Of a stretch of 64,000 nucleotides of DNA, positions 44,306 to 52,712 are shown in pieces (position 1 is the stretch's first letter; each line of letters starts with the position of its first letter). The DNA lies in the NCBI GenBank assembly GCA_937870825.1, contig CALMZO010000213.1:1-64000 (forward strand). Reading direction: 5' to 3'. The notes under the pieces are model-generated. The model was given only the letters and a program-made list of their open reading frames with translations, had not been told where the DNA came from and did not search any database. This stretch comes from an uncultured Chloroflexota bacterium (GTDB taxonomy: Bacteria; Chloroflexota; Anaerolineae; UBA4142; SHND01). The position numbers and the translations under genes are program-made.

Positions 44306-45022
44306 TTATGGCGTCACTCCCACAAACGACGTTCCAATCTGCCGCGCGAGCGGCATGAATTTTTCCGCATCGCTCGCATTTCCCGTAACCGTCACGAGAT
44401 ACGCATCGCCCGATTCCAACAGATACAAAAATTGCACACCGCGCAGTGTAATCAACGCGCCCGCGCGGTCCACCAAGGGGACATCATACACAACCGACGC
44501 GGCTTGAATTCCATTTATCTTTACCGATGTTTGCGCCTCGACCACTTTGGCGCCGCGCATCACATTTGGCAACGTGTCAACATAGGCGCGCGCGTAGGCG
44601 GGCAAATCATTCGTCCCTTCAAGCGATGTGCGGGCGAGGGAAACATTTCGCAAACCCGCGCCGGATTGGTCAAAGGCATAAAAGACGAATGCCTTGTATT
44701 GCCCGGACTCAAGCAGCACGCGCAGTTGTTCGGCAAGCGGCGGATTGCTCTCTTGCGCGGAATTGATTGCACTTTTTAATTCTGCATCTGTGAGCTTGAT
44801 TTCTTGCCACGAATCGGGCAGAGCGATTTGATACGTTGCGCGGCTGTACGGTACCCATCCCGCGGGTGTTGTCGGAATGATGACCGGACGACGCGTCGGC
44901 GCAAGTGTTGCAGGCGTCGTCGCGTGCGGCGTCGCAGTCTGTGCCTCCCCGCCGCACGCGACGACGAGGACAAATCCGCACAAAACAATCCGGCACAAAA
45001 AAATTTTTACGCTGCGTTCCAC
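44306..45022 (-). CDS. Putative lipoprotein
   Basis: About 238 residues. A hydrophobic signal (IVLCGFVLVV) ends in a lipobox VVAC, so the mature protein should carry a lipid on Cys. A Thr/Pro linker follows, then a compact domain (GWVPYSRATYQIALPDSWQE) that recalls PsbP-like or 'MOG1'-type folds predicted from similar lipoproteins, with no catalytic motif. GTG 45022 overlaps the end of the citrate synthase gene; the start is uncertain, as other GTG/TTG codons lie close by. Function unknown. Confidence 0.7.
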   Translation of the reverse strand: MERSVKIFLCRIVLCGFVLVVACGGEAQTATPHATTPATLAPTRRPVIIPTTPAGWVPYSRATYQIALPDSWQEIKLTDAELKSAINSAQESNPPLAEQLRVLLESGQYKAFVFYAFDQSGAGLRNVSLARTSLEGTNDLPAYARAYVDTLPNVMRGAKVVEAQTSVKINGIQAASVVYDVPLVDRAGALITLRGVQFLYLLESGDAYLVTVTGNASDAEKFMPLARQIGTSFVGVTP

Positions 45023-46107
45023 TTTAAACCCGTCGGTCCCACATAGTCCACATCGGGGCGAATCAACCGGTTGTCTGCGGCTTGTTCCAAGATGTGCGCG
45101 GTCCATCCCGCAGTGCGGCTCGCCGCGAACGTCGCGGTGAAAAGATCGCGCGGCAGTCCGACGGCGTGCATAACCGCCGCGGAAAAAAATTCCACATTCG
45201 TGTACAAACGTTGGTCGGGTTTCTTTTCGTGCAAAATTTCGAGCGCGCGCTCTTCAACCGTTTGTGCAAGGCGAAAGAATGCGGGTTCGCTGTACGTGCG
45301 CGCGGTTTCGCGTAAAATTTCCGCGCGCGGGTCGGTTGTTTTGTACACGCGATGTCCGAAACCCATCAAACGTTCTTTGCGCGCCAACGCGTCACGAATC
45401 CACGTTTCCGCATTTTCCGCCGTTCCAATCGCATCGAGCATGTCCAAAACTTTTCTTGGCGCGCCGCCGTGCAATGGTCCTTTGAGCGCGCCAATCGCGC
45501 CCGTCACGGCGGAATACAAATCACTGCCGGTGGATGCAATCACACGCGCGGTAAAGGTCGAGGCGTTCATTCCATGGTCGGCGAGCAGCACCAAATACAC
45601 ATTCATCATCGCGCGCTGCGCCGCAGTCGGTTCGCTGCCGGTAATCATGTACAAATAATTGCTGCCGTGGTCGAGGTCCTCGCGCGGCGGAATGATTTCG
45701 AGACCATGACGCAGCCGGTGAAAGACGGCGATGAGACTGGCAACCTGCGCGGTGAGTGAAACGGCATGTGCCAGGTCAATGTTTGTGCCGGGATTCACCG
45801 CGCCGAGCGCGGAAACGCCCGTACGCAATGCATCCATCGGTTCCGTGAATTCCGGCAGGGCGCGCAATACATTGATTACACCGGACGGGAGCGAACGATG
45901 CTGCGCCATCTCTGCGCGCAGCGCGTGCCCTTGTTCCGCTGACGGTTTTTGCCCGTACCAAAGCAAGTATGCGACCTCTTCAAAGGCGGCGTGCTGCGCG
46001 AGGTCTTGAATCTCATAACCCTGAAAAACAAGCTGTCCTTTTTCACCTTCGACCAGACTGTGTCTTGTTTCTCCAACGACGATATTTTGCAGACCTTTCG
46101 CCGGCAT
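45007..46107 (-). CDS. gltA: Citrate synthase
   Basis: A 366-residue type II, short-form citrate synthase joining acetyl-CoA and oxaloacetate. Seen: VLLADHGMNASTFTARV with the substrate-binding His, GALKGPLHGGAP with the second His, and MGFGHRVYKTTDPRAEIL with His and the catalytic Asp region. The length is as expected for the Gram-positive/archaeal type; 2-methylcitrate synthase is a possible alternative but no prp genes are near. A strong Shine-Dalgarno (GGAGGGG) precedes ATG 46107. It is divergent from hemW. Confidence 0.95.
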   Translation of the reverse strand: MPAKGLQNIVVGETRHSLVEGEKGQLVFQGYEIQDLAQHAAFEEVAYLLWYGQKPSAEQGHALRAEMAQHRSLPSGVINVLRALPEFTEPMDALRTGVSALGAVNPGTNIDLAHAVSLTAQVASLIAVFHRLRHGLEIIPPREDLDHGSNYLYMITGSEPTAAQRAMMNVYLVLLADHGMNASTFTARVIASTGSDLYSAVTGAIGALKGPLHGGAPRKVLDMLDAIGTAENAETWIRDALARKERLMGFGHRVYKTTDPRAEILRETARTYSEPAFFRLAQTVEERALEILHEKKPDQRLYTNVEFFSAAVMHAVGLPRDLFTATFAASRTAGWTAHILEQAADNRLIRPDVDYVGPTGLKWNAA

Positions 46108-46135
46108 GGTTGCCCCTCCGATGTGCTTGAAACAA

Positions 46136-46149
46136 TTTCGCTCGCGAAA
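46136..46149. promoter_or_regulatory. Inverted repeat upstream of citrate synthase
   Basis: TTTCGC TC GCGAAA, a perfect 6-bp-arm palindrome 29 bp before the citrate synthase start, in the gltA-hemW divergent region. Possible operator; no regulator is identifiable. Confidence 0.3.
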
Positions 46150-46240
46150 CTTTTCGAAAACGAACTGTCGACGCGATTTTATATCACATCACATTTTTTA
46201 CGAAAGCCTGCGGAAAAAACATTGGTGTATACTGAACGCA

Positions 46241-47431
46241 ATGGACGAGAAAAGGGTAACGACAAATCGCACCCCCCGTGCCGCACTGTTTGTATATATT
46301 CCGTATTGTCCTTCCGTTTGCACATATTGTGACTTTAACGTGTACGCGCGGCGCGCAAGTGAATTTGACGCGTATGCGGACGCGGTGGCAATGGAAATCG
46401 AGTTGACCGCGCAGGCGTTGCAAACTCCTATCCAAGCCACTTCGCTCGCGTTCGGCGGCGGCACACCCTCTATCTTGACGCTACCACAAATTGAAAAAAT
46501 AGTCGGGGCGGCGCGGAGGCACTGGGAATTCGTTTCCGATGCCGAGTGGACTTTGGAGGCAAATCCCGGCACGGTGGATTTGGAAAAATTGCGCGGGCTG
46601 CGCGAATTGGGGTTTGCGCGTTTGTCGCTCGGGGTGCAGACCTTTGACGATGCGCGTTTGCAGCAATTCAATCGAGCGCACACGGTCGCGCAATCGTTCG
46701 AGGCATTTGAATTGGCGCGACGCGCGGGCTTTGAAAATATCAATCTCGATTTCATGTATGGCTTGCCAAAACAAACGCCGGCTGATTGGCGCGAAACGTT
46801 GAATCGCGCGCTGGCGTTCGAGTCGGAACATCTTTCGCTGTACGGGTTGCAAGTGGAAGAGCGCACCGTTTTGAAAAAACAGATTGAGTTGGGGCGCGTC
46901 GTCCAGCCCGACGCGGAGGTCGCCGCAGAAATGTACGAATGCGCGGTGGACATGCTTGCCGCGCACGGCTTTGTTCATTACGAAATCTCGAATTTTGCGA
47001 AACCGGGATTTGCATCGCGGCACAACAAAACGTACTGGTTGAACGAACCGTACTTGGGTTTTGGCGCGGGCGCGCATTCTTTGTGGTATGACGCGCGCGG
47101 TGAATCCATTCGCTACGAAAATGTAAAATCGCCGCGTGAATATATTTTGCGAGAATCGCGAAACGAGAGTGTGATTGCCAAACGCGAATCAATTTCGCCG
47201 GCAATGCAAATGGCAGAAACAATTTTTTTGGGCTTGCGTTTAGCGGAGGGAATCGCGTGGGAACGATTTCGCGCGCGCTTTGGCGTGGATGCGCGTGAGG
47301 TGTATCGCGAGCAAGTTGATACATTGTCGAAATCAAAATTGCTGCGCGTGAATGACGAGCGCATGTGGCTCACGGAGCAAGGAATGCTGCTGTCGAATCA
47401 ATTGTTGTGGCGGTTCTTGCCGGACGAGTGA
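46241..47431 (+). CDS. hemW: HemW-like radical SAM protein
   Basis: A 396-residue radical-SAM protein with YIPYCPSVCTYCDFNVY, where CxxxCxxC binds the 4Fe-4S cluster. The family words LAFGGGTPSIL, RLSLGVQTFDD, NLDFMYGLPKQTP and YEISNFAKPG follow, with a HemN C-terminal-like region at the end. The C at the fourth position after the motif, needed for true coproporphyrinogen dehydrogenase HemN, is absent (YCDF). HemW, a heme-binding chaperone, is therefore the better name. ATG 46241 is 8 nt after TATACT with no Shine-Dalgarno, suggesting a leaderless mRNA. Longer in-frame starts lie in the divergent promoter region. Confidence 0.9.
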   Translation: MDEKRVTTNRTPRAALFVYIPYCPSVCTYCDFNVYARRASEFDAYADAVAMEIELTAQALQTPIQATSLAFGGGTPSILTLPQIEKIVGAARRHWEFVSDAEWTLEANPGTVDLEKLRGLRELGFARLSLGVQTFDDARLQQFNRAHTVAQSFEAFELARRAGFENINLDFMYGLPKQTPADWRETLNRALAFESEHLSLYGLQVEERTVLKKQIELGRVVQPDAEVAAEMYECAVDMLAAHGFVHYEISNFAKPGFASRHNKTYWLNEPYLGFGAGAHSLWYDARGESIRYENVKSPREYILRESRNESVIAKRESISPAMQMAETIFLGLRLAEGIAWERFRARFGVDAREVYREQVDTLSKSKLLRVNDERMWLTEQGMLLSNQLLWRFLPDE

Positions 47432-47457
47432 GGTTTACGCTTACCAAAGAGCATCGC

Positions 47458-48465
47458 TTATTTGTCACGGTACACAACTTGATGGACCAGATTGTGCAGA
47501 CGCGTCATCGCAGCGTTATGGAGTAGAGTGGCTTCGAGCGCGCCGCGCGCGCGTCGGGCATAGATTTCTGCCTGCGCGGTGGAATGAGCCCGCGCTTTGC
47601 ATTCTTCCAAAATTTGTTCCACGCGCTTGAGCTCTTTGCTGGTCCAATCCGGTTTGGCGTACAACGCGCGTAATTCTTCGCCTCGCTCCGACTGCATCGC
47701 ATACAAGACGGGATAGGATTTTTTGCGGCTCAGTAAATCGGTGCGCGCGGATTTGCCCGTCACTTCGGGGTCGCCCCACAATCCCAAAACATCATCGGCA
47801 ATCTGAAACGCAATCCCGAGCGATTCGCCATAGTTTGCGAGCGTGCGATACAGCTGCGCCTCGCCCGTCCCCAACCGCGCGCCGATTTCACATGCGCCCG
47901 CGAGCAGCGCCGCCGTTTTGCCGCCAATCATGTCAAAGTAATCGTTGAGCGTCACCTGGTCGGCGCGCTCGTAACCCAAATCGAGATATTGTCCTTGCGT
48001 AAGTTTTAGCGTTGCCGCGTGAAACACGCGTTGAATGGCAATGTATTGCGCGAGCGACAAACTGCCCGGCAGTTCGTCCATGGCTTGTTGCGCCAAAACA
48101 AACATCGCGTCGCCCGCGTTAATCGCTTGCGGCATGCCCCACAGTTTCCAAAGGGTCGGGCGTCCGCGCCGCGCTTCGCTGTCGTCTTGGATGTCGTCAT
48201 GAATCAAAGAAAAATTGTGAATCAATTCTACGGCAGCTGCGGCGGGCAGCGCGTCGCGCCAATTGCCGCCGACGGCTTCACAGCACCACAAACAGAGCAG
48301 CGGACGAATTCGTTTCCCCGTGTCCGCGCGCATTTTTTTTCCATTCGCATCCGTCCAGCCGAGATGATAATGGAGCATGTTGAAAAATTCGCGGTACTGC
48401 GAGTTGCGCGGGGTTGTCAAGGACTGTAATTCGGTTTCAATCGCTTCTAGATACTCGTTTGACAT
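47458..48465 (-). CDS. Polyprenyl diphosphate synthase (GGPP/FPP type)
   Basis: A 335-residue trans-isoprenyl diphosphate synthase. The first Asp-rich motif is LIHDDIQDDSEARRGRPTLW (DDxxD). The second is FQIADDVLGLWGD, where the last Asp of the usual DDxxD is Gly, a variant common in bacterial geranylgeranyl enzymes. GKRIRPLL and KLTQGQYLDL are also family motifs. It condenses IPP onto an allylic diphosphate; the product length cannot be read safely. ATG 48465 begins the conserved part; the open frame continues upstream into the IPP isomerase gene but that extension is an artefact. It lies 50 bp downstream of the isomerase gene. Confidence 0.92.
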   Translation of the reverse strand: MSNEYLEAIETELQSLTTPRNSQYREFFNMLHYHLGWTDANGKKMRADTGKRIRPLLCLWCCEAVGGNWRDALPAAAAVELIHNFSLIHDDIQDDSEARRGRPTLWKLWGMPQAINAGDAMFVLAQQAMDELPGSLSLAQYIAIQRVFHAATLKLTQGQYLDLGYERADQVTLNDYFDMIGGKTAALLAGACEIGARLGTGEAQLYRTLANYGESLGIAFQIADDVLGLWGDPEVTGKSARTDLLSRKKSYPVLYAMQSERGEELRALYAKPDWTSKELKRVEQILEECKARAHSTAQAEIYARRARGALEATLLHNAAMTRLHNLVHQVVYRDK

Positions 48466-48515
48466 GGAGTTAAAGTGGAAGCAGTGTGCTAACGAGGAAC
48501 GAGTCTTGGTGCAAA

Positions 48516-49550
48516 TTAGATTTTTTCGAGGTGCGGTGTGGTGCGGAGCTGTTCCAAGTTCGCCGCGCCGACCCCAAACATCGCCACGCGCAATTGTTTC
48601 ACGAGCGCAAAAATTCCGTCCGTCGCGCTCTCGGCGGAAACGTTGGCGAGTTTCAACAGCGGCGATGCGAGCCCGACGAGCGACGCACCGAGCGCGATAC
48701 ATTTTGCAATTTCGATGCCGTTGCGAATGCCGCCGCTGGCAAAAAGGGGCAAGTCCGGCGCCGCCTTGCGCGCCTGAATCAAACTTTCCGCCGTCGGGAT
48801 GCCCCAATCCCAGAACGCTGCGGCGAGTTGTTGCAGTTCCGCGTTGGGGGCGCGTTTCGCTTCGACGGCAGCCCATGATGTGCCGCCCGCGCCGGCAACA
48901 TCGATCGCGCAGACTCCGGCATTCACCAACTGCCGGGCGGTCTTTTCGGAAATGCCAAAGCCGACCTCTTTGACAAGGACCGGCACTTGAAGCGCGCGGC
49001 ACACGTGTTCAATTTTGTTGAGCACCCCGCTCCAATTGATGTTGCCGTGGTTTTGAACGGCTTCTTGCATCGGGTTCAAATGCAGAATGAGCGCGTCGGC
49101 TTGAATCATGTCCACTGCGCGTTGGCATTCGTCAATGCCATAGCCATAGTTCAGTTGAATCGCGCCAAGATTGGCAAAGAGCAAGATATCGGGCGCGAGG
49201 TCGCGGACGCGATACGTGCGCGCGAGCGCGGGGTCCGCAATTGCAGCGCGTTGCGAGCCGAGACCCATCGCGATGCCCGTCGCTTGCGCGGCTTGCGCGA
49301 GATTGCGATTGATGCGCTCGGCTTCGTGCGCGCCGCCGGTCATGGAAGATACAAGCAGCGGCGCGCGCAAAACTTTGCCAAAGAGCGTAAGGGAAGTATC
49401 AATCGCGTCGAGGTCAAGTTCGGGCAGCGCTTGGTGGACAAGGCGGTATTTTTCGAGTCCGGTGCTGACGTCGAAAAATTGAACATTCTCTTCGAGATTG
49501 ATGCGAAGGTGTTCGACTTTGCGGTTACTCACAACAGTTTCGTCGGGCAT
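48516..49550 (-). CDS. fni: Type 2 isopentenyl-diphosphate isomerase (FMN)
   Basis: A 344-residue FMN enzyme interconverting IPP and DMAPP. Typical words: [62 protein letters not shown], and the phosphate-binding [20 protein letters not shown]. It supplies DMAPP for the adjacent polyprenyl synthase, so the pair is an isoprenoid operon. A candidate -10 (TATAAT, complement of 49566-49571) lies 15 bp before ATG 49550, giving a very short leader. Confidence 0.96.
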   Translation of the reverse strand: MPDETVVSNRKVEHLRINLEENVQFFDVSTGLEKYRLVHQALPELDLDAIDTSLTLFGKVLRAPLLVSSMTGGAHEAERINRNLAQAAQATGIAMGLGSQRAAIADPALARTYRVRDLAPDILLFANLGAIQLNYGYGIDECQRAVDMIQADALILHLNPMQEAVQNHGNINWSGVLNKIEHVCRALQVPVLVKEVGFGISEKTARQLVNAGVCAIDVAGAGGTSWAAVEAKRAPNAELQQLAAAFWDWGIPTAESLIQARKAAPDLPLFASGGIRNGIEIAKCIALGASLVGLASPLLKLANVSAESATDGIFALVKQLRVAMFGVGAANLEQLRTTPHLEKI

Positions 49551-49701
49551 AGGTGGTCGCCCGCGATTATATCATATCGAATAAGCTGCTGAAATAACGG
49601 CTACATTCGCGATACGCGTCGCGCAACTCGTTGACGTGTGAGGTGTTAATTCTAGCAGTATCACTGCGGCAAGTGAGCGTCGTTTGCGCGTGACCAAGCT
49701 T

Positions 49702-49730
49702 TTGACGCTGTTTGGCATCGTGCATATACT
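49702..49730 (+). promoter_or_regulatory. Sigma-70-type promoter of acyl carrier protein gene
   Basis: TTGACG (49702-49707), 17-bp spacer, TATACT (49725-49730). It gives a leader of about 60 nt with a proper Shine-Dalgarno (CGGAGG) before ATG 49798. Confidence 0.82.
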
Positions 49731-49797
49731 TGCCCGCATTGTTGTGTTGCAGGAGCAGCACAGCAAACACCCAACCATTCTTTCGGAGGCAAACGAC

Positions 49798-50034
49798 ATG
49801 GAAGACACTTTTGAACAAGTGAAAGCAATCATTGTGGACAAGCTGGGCGTGGACGAATCCAAAGTAGTTCCGACCGCGCGTTTTCGCGAAGACCTGGAAG
49901 CAGACTCACTCGACCTCGTCGAACTCATCATGGAGTTTGAAGAAAAATTCGGCGGCGAAATTTCTGACGAAGAAGCGCAAAAGATTACCACCGTAGGCGA
50001 AGCCGTCTCGTTTCTCGATTCGCACAAGAAATAA
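49798..50034 (+). CDS. acpP: Acyl carrier protein
   Basis: A 78-residue acidic helical protein. The 4'-phosphopantetheine site is the Ser of [16 protein letters not shown]. The size and [18 protein letters not shown] start match the fatty-acid ACP. It carries growing acyl chains in type II fatty acid synthesis. No fab genes are adjacent. The upstream in-frame extension is excluded because the promoter at 49702-49730 and the Shine-Dalgarno lie within it. Confidence 0.96.
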   Translation: MEDTFEQVKAIIVDKLGVDESKVVPTARFREDLEADSLDLVELIMEFEEKFGGEISDEEAQKITTVGEAVSFLDSHKK

Positions 50035-50106
50035 GAACAAGCTCAACCCTTTTGGAATTTCAAGCATGAGCCTCGATTGCATCGGGGCTTGTGCTGTTTA
50101 TGGGAA

Positions 50107-50146
50107 CCTCACCCGAGCCCTCTCCTTGTCAAGGAGAGGCGAGGAG
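50107..50146. repeat. Dispersed palindrome providing a ribosome-binding site
   Basis: CTCTCCTT GTC AAGGAGAG, within the common 'CCTCACCC...CTCTCC' dispersed repeat type. Its right arm AAGGAGAG and the following GAGGAG precede the next gene's ATG, so the element may supply, and by folding mask, the ribosome-binding site. Confidence 0.6.
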
Positions 50147-50152
50147 ATTGCA

Positions 50153-50503
50153 ATGGATGCGCGCGGTGTGCAGCGGCTATTGGACAAGACATTTGGTTTG
50201 GCAGAAACGGCGATGACCGTCGGCGGAAAAACGACGGAGGTGGCGCTGCGCGACGCGCGTTTGTCCGACGCGGTGAAACGGAAACTCATTCCGTTGTATG
50301 GGGAAGAAGCATTGCGCCGTACGTTAAATTACACGGGGCTCGGGCTGGCGTTGTGCCGCGCGATTGAAAATGAAATGGACGACGATGCCGCGCGCGCGCA
50401 ACTCGAATTTTATCGCATGCGCTTTCAAGAAATTTATGAACAGGCGCGGCAGCAATTTGAAAAGGAATTTGCCAACTCGCGCGCGCTGATGCCCAATGAG
50501 TGA
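50153..50503 (+). CDS. Small helical protein of unknown function
   Basis: A 116-residue, mostly helical, charged protein without signal or membrane segment. I do not recognise the family. ATG 50153 is preferred because GAGGAG precedes it and the longer open frame runs through a dispersed repeat. Its stop overlaps the start of the next gene by 8 bp, so the two small proteins are probably co-translated. Confidence 0.6.
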   Translation: MDARGVQRLLDKTFGLAETAMTVGGKTTEVALRDARLSDAVKRKLIPLYGEEALRRTLNYTGLGLALCRAIENEMDDDAARAQLEFYRMRFQEIYEQARQQFEKEFANSRALMPNE

Positions 50504-50972
50504 GAATCGTCTGTTGGTCGCGGATTATGTGCTGCAAGACTTGCAAGCGGCAGTGAAAATGCGCGAACCGCGCGCGTTGGAGCTGGCGTACGCGCTGGCG
50601 TTGGCGTTGCCCGACGCGGAAGGGACGACGGCATTGCGCGCCGCGACGAGCGCGGTGCAAGATGCGACGCCGTTTGAAATTTCAAGCGATGTGCGCGAGA
50701 TGCTCGAGTACGCCATTGAAAAATATGTCGCGTTGACGCGGGGAGATTTGGAGCGCGCCGATTTGGGAAATGTGAACGTTCTGGCGTTTGAACGGCGCGC
50801 GAAGGATGAACGATTGTTGATTGTCAATAATTTGGCGCGTGTTTCGCAGCCCATCAAGTTCCAAAATTATGCGGGCAAGCAAGGGTGGGACATTTTGAAT
50901 CGCGTGGAATTTACTTTTCCGCCGCGCGCACAGTTAGAGATGTACGAGTTTTTGTGGTTGATGATAGACTAG
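50496..50972 (+). CDS. Small protein with a glycosidase C-terminal-like segment
   Basis: A 158-residue protein. The last ~70 residues (VLAFERRAKDERLLIVNNLA, then QPIKFQNYAGKQGWDILNR) resemble the C-terminal beta domain of alpha-amylase/trehalose-synthase family enzymes, including the typical 'NPhe/Val-L-A' strand and aromatic end MYEFLWLMID. The catalytic barrel is absent and the N-terminal ~90 residues are helical and unassigned. It could be a stand-alone accessory domain or a divergent family; activity should not be assumed. It overlaps the preceding gene by 8 bp. Confidence 0.6.
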   Translation: MSENRLLVADYVLQDLQAAVKMREPRALELAYALALALPDAEGTTALRAATSAVQDATPFEISSDVREMLEYAIEKYVALTRGDLERADLGNVNVLAFERRAKDERLLIVNNLARVSQPIKFQNYAGKQGWDILNRVEFTFPPRAQLEMYEFLWLMID

Positions 50973-51026
50973 AACACCTTTGAGGTTGGCGATAAAGTTC
51001 ATCGCAGAAACCTCGAAGGTGTTTTG
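50973..51026. terminator. Terminator between convergent genes, repeat family copy
   Basis: AACACCTTTGAGG pairs with CCTCGAAGGTGTT (one wobble). The inner part TTGGCGATAAAGTTCATCGC forms a second stem, and T-rich tails follow on the plus strand. It shares the CCTT(C/T)GAGGTTGGCGAT core with the elements at 19645 and 58501. Confidence 0.82.
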
Positions 51027-52379
51027 TTATTGTAGTGGCGGTGTCCAATCATTTCCCAAGATGACGCGAATGTCCGAATCGCGTTCCGCGGTGGGATTGC
51101 GGCGCACATTGCCCGGGTCGACGTTAAAGTGCTGCGAGAGCCATTCCATGGTCGCGGGTTTGTTCGCAAGGTCAACGAGTACGGTTTTCGCGTAATCGCG
51201 TTTTTCGGCGTTGCCGATTTGAATCACGTTAAAGCCGTTGCTTTTGAGATAACGTGATGCCATGGCGGCGATGCCGTCTTTGTTGGTCCCGTTTAAAATG
51301 ATGATGCGTGCCGCTTCGGCTTTGAGCGGCGAGATTGCGACGGCGTTTGTCGCTTGCGGCGTGCTGAACATTTCCTGAATCAGCGCGCCGATTTTTTCGC
51401 GGTCGGGCCACAAGACATCCGCGCCGGTGTTTAATTTGATTTCATAACTCATTGTCAAATCAATGGAACGCGATTTGATATTATCGGAGCGAATCTGCGC
51501 GGCGAGGGGCGCGAGCGAGAGCATTTGTTCGGGGGTCATGTCCGTTTCCACCGCGTCGCGCAACTGTGCGAGCAGCTGCGGCGCCTGAGCGAGCGCGTTG
51601 ATTTTGAGCGCCTTGTCGCGTGTGGCAACAATGACTTGCATCTGACGCCGGGAACGGTCAAAGTCGCTGGTGGATTTGCGCGAGCGCGCATACTTGAGCG
51701 CGAGGTCGCCGTTCATGTGTTGGCGTCCGGCGGGAATGTATAAATGAGTGATGCCATAGTCTTCGGTGGGATATTCGGGGTCATCAATCGTTTCCGGCAC
51801 ATCAATCTCGATGCCGCCGAGCGCGTCAATGATTTTCCGAAAGCCGTCAAAATCAACCAACACGTAATAATGGATCGGAATCGCGAAATTGTATTCGACG
51901 GTCTTTTCGGCGAGCGCGGGACCGCCGCCGGGATAATTGGACGAGTCGCCGTAAAAATTTGCTGTGTTGATGCGGTTCTCACCTGCGCCGGGCGCGGGAA
52001 TCGGCACGTACAAATCGCGCGGGATGGTCAACATGCCCGCGCTTTTTGTTTTGGGGTCAAGCGTTGCCACAATCATCGTGTCGGTGCGCCAGGGACCTTC
52101 TTCGTCTACGCGGCGGTCAATGCCGAGCAAAAGAATGTTGATGCGTTCACCCGCTGCAACGTTCGGCGGCGGCGCGAGGGTCGGGACGGCGGCTTGAACT
52201 TGCGAGGGCAGGTCGGCGACGATGCCCGCAATGTTGGGCAGGTTCGCCGTCGCGGTGTACTCGCGAATCGTGTCAAAAAAATAATAGCCCGCGCCGATGC
52301 CGCCGCAGACAAAGAGGGTAAAGAACATTCCGGCGAGCATCCAGAGGATAAATTTCAAGGGAGTACGTTTTTGCTGCAT
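51027..52379 (-). CDS. LytR-CpsA-Psr family wall-polymer transferase
   Basis: A 450-residue protein with one N-terminal membrane anchor (FILWMLAGMFFTLFVCGG), a linker, and an extracellular LCP domain from ~100. RINILLLGIDRR, WRTDTMIVATLDP, GMLTIPRDLYVPIP and ENRINTANFYG include the Arg and Asp that bind the polyprenyl pyrophosphate and metal. GLALKYARSRK-like LALKYARSR is the later motif. A LytR C-terminal domain (RIIILNGTNKDGIA) ends the protein. LCP enzymes attach glycan polymers to cell wall or proteins, consistent with the window's many glycosyltransferases. A Shine-Dalgarno (AAGGTGG) precedes ATG 52379. Confidence 0.93.
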   Translation of the reverse strand: MQQKRTPLKFILWMLAGMFFTLFVCGGIGAGYYFFDTIREYTATANLPNIAGIVADLPSQVQAAVPTLAPPPNVAAGERINILLLGIDRRVDEEGPWRTDTMIVATLDPKTKSAGMLTIPRDLYVPIPAPGAGENRINTANFYGDSSNYPGGGPALAEKTVEYNFAIPIHYYVLVDFDGFRKIIDALGGIEIDVPETIDDPEYPTEDYGITHLYIPAGRQHMNGDLALKYARSRKSTSDFDRSRRQMQVIVATRDKALKINALAQAPQLLAQLRDAVETDMTPEQMLSLAPLAAQIRSDNIKSRSIDLTMSYEIKLNTGADVLWPDREKIGALIQEMFSTPQATNAVAISPLKAEAARIIILNGTNKDGIAAMASRYLKSNGFNVIQIGNAEKRDYAKTVLVDLANKPATMEWLSQHFNVDPGNVRRNPTAERDSDIRVILGNDWTPPLQ

Positions 52380-52395
52380 AGACCACCTTTTGCGG

Positions 52396-52404
52396 ATTAT
52401 AGCA
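52396..52404 (-). promoter_or_regulatory. Extended -10 promoter of the LCP gene
   Basis: The complement reads TGCTATAAT, an extended -10, 17 bp before the LCP start codon. Confidence 0.6.
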
Positions 52405-52604
52405 TGACGCGTTATAGACGCTCATTTTGGGTTTGCGGTTTCATTTCTTGAAGCAAATCGCAAACATGCGAGTTCGTTGTGGATTCAAACAGGAAAATCA
52501 GTCGAGACTTGGAACGCTGTAGTTTCAGCAATTGGAAATTGCCGTCTGAAAAAAGGTTTAAATCGCGCGGCGATTGTGAATGCGGAGCATTTTGTCTTTT
52601 TTTA

Positions 52605-52625
52605 GCGTGAAATTCTATTTCACGC
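52605..52625. other. Perfect hairpin in the LCP to NuoN-like intergenic region
   Basis: GCGTGAAAT TCT ATTTCACGC, a 9-bp stem with 3-nt loop. No T-run follows on either strand, so it is not an ordinary terminator. The rest of this ~330-bp gap holds the two flanking promoters and no gene I can support. Confidence 0.5.
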
Positions 52626-52673
52626 AGGCGCGGCAATTTCAAATGCGTTTGCCCTATGGAACGCTGTGGCGTG

Positions 52674-52703
52674 TTACAGCATTTTCAAGATGTGTTGTAG
52701 AAT
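52674..52703 (+). promoter_or_regulatory. Candidate promoter of the NuoN-like gene
   Basis: TTACAG (52674-52679), 18-bp spacer, TAGAAT (52698-52703). The ATG is 10 nt further on with no Shine-Dalgarno, which would make the transcript leaderless or nearly so. Confidence 0.5.
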
Positions 52704-52712
52704 CGTTGCCCC

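Noticed and set aside
48466..49002. N-terminal extension of the polyprenyl synthase frame
   Set aside because: It lies over the type 2 IPP isomerase gene, and the family's conserved start is at 48465.
50107..50146. A riboswitch before the small unknown genes
   Set aside because: The hairpin is a common dispersed palindrome with no conserved aptamer core.
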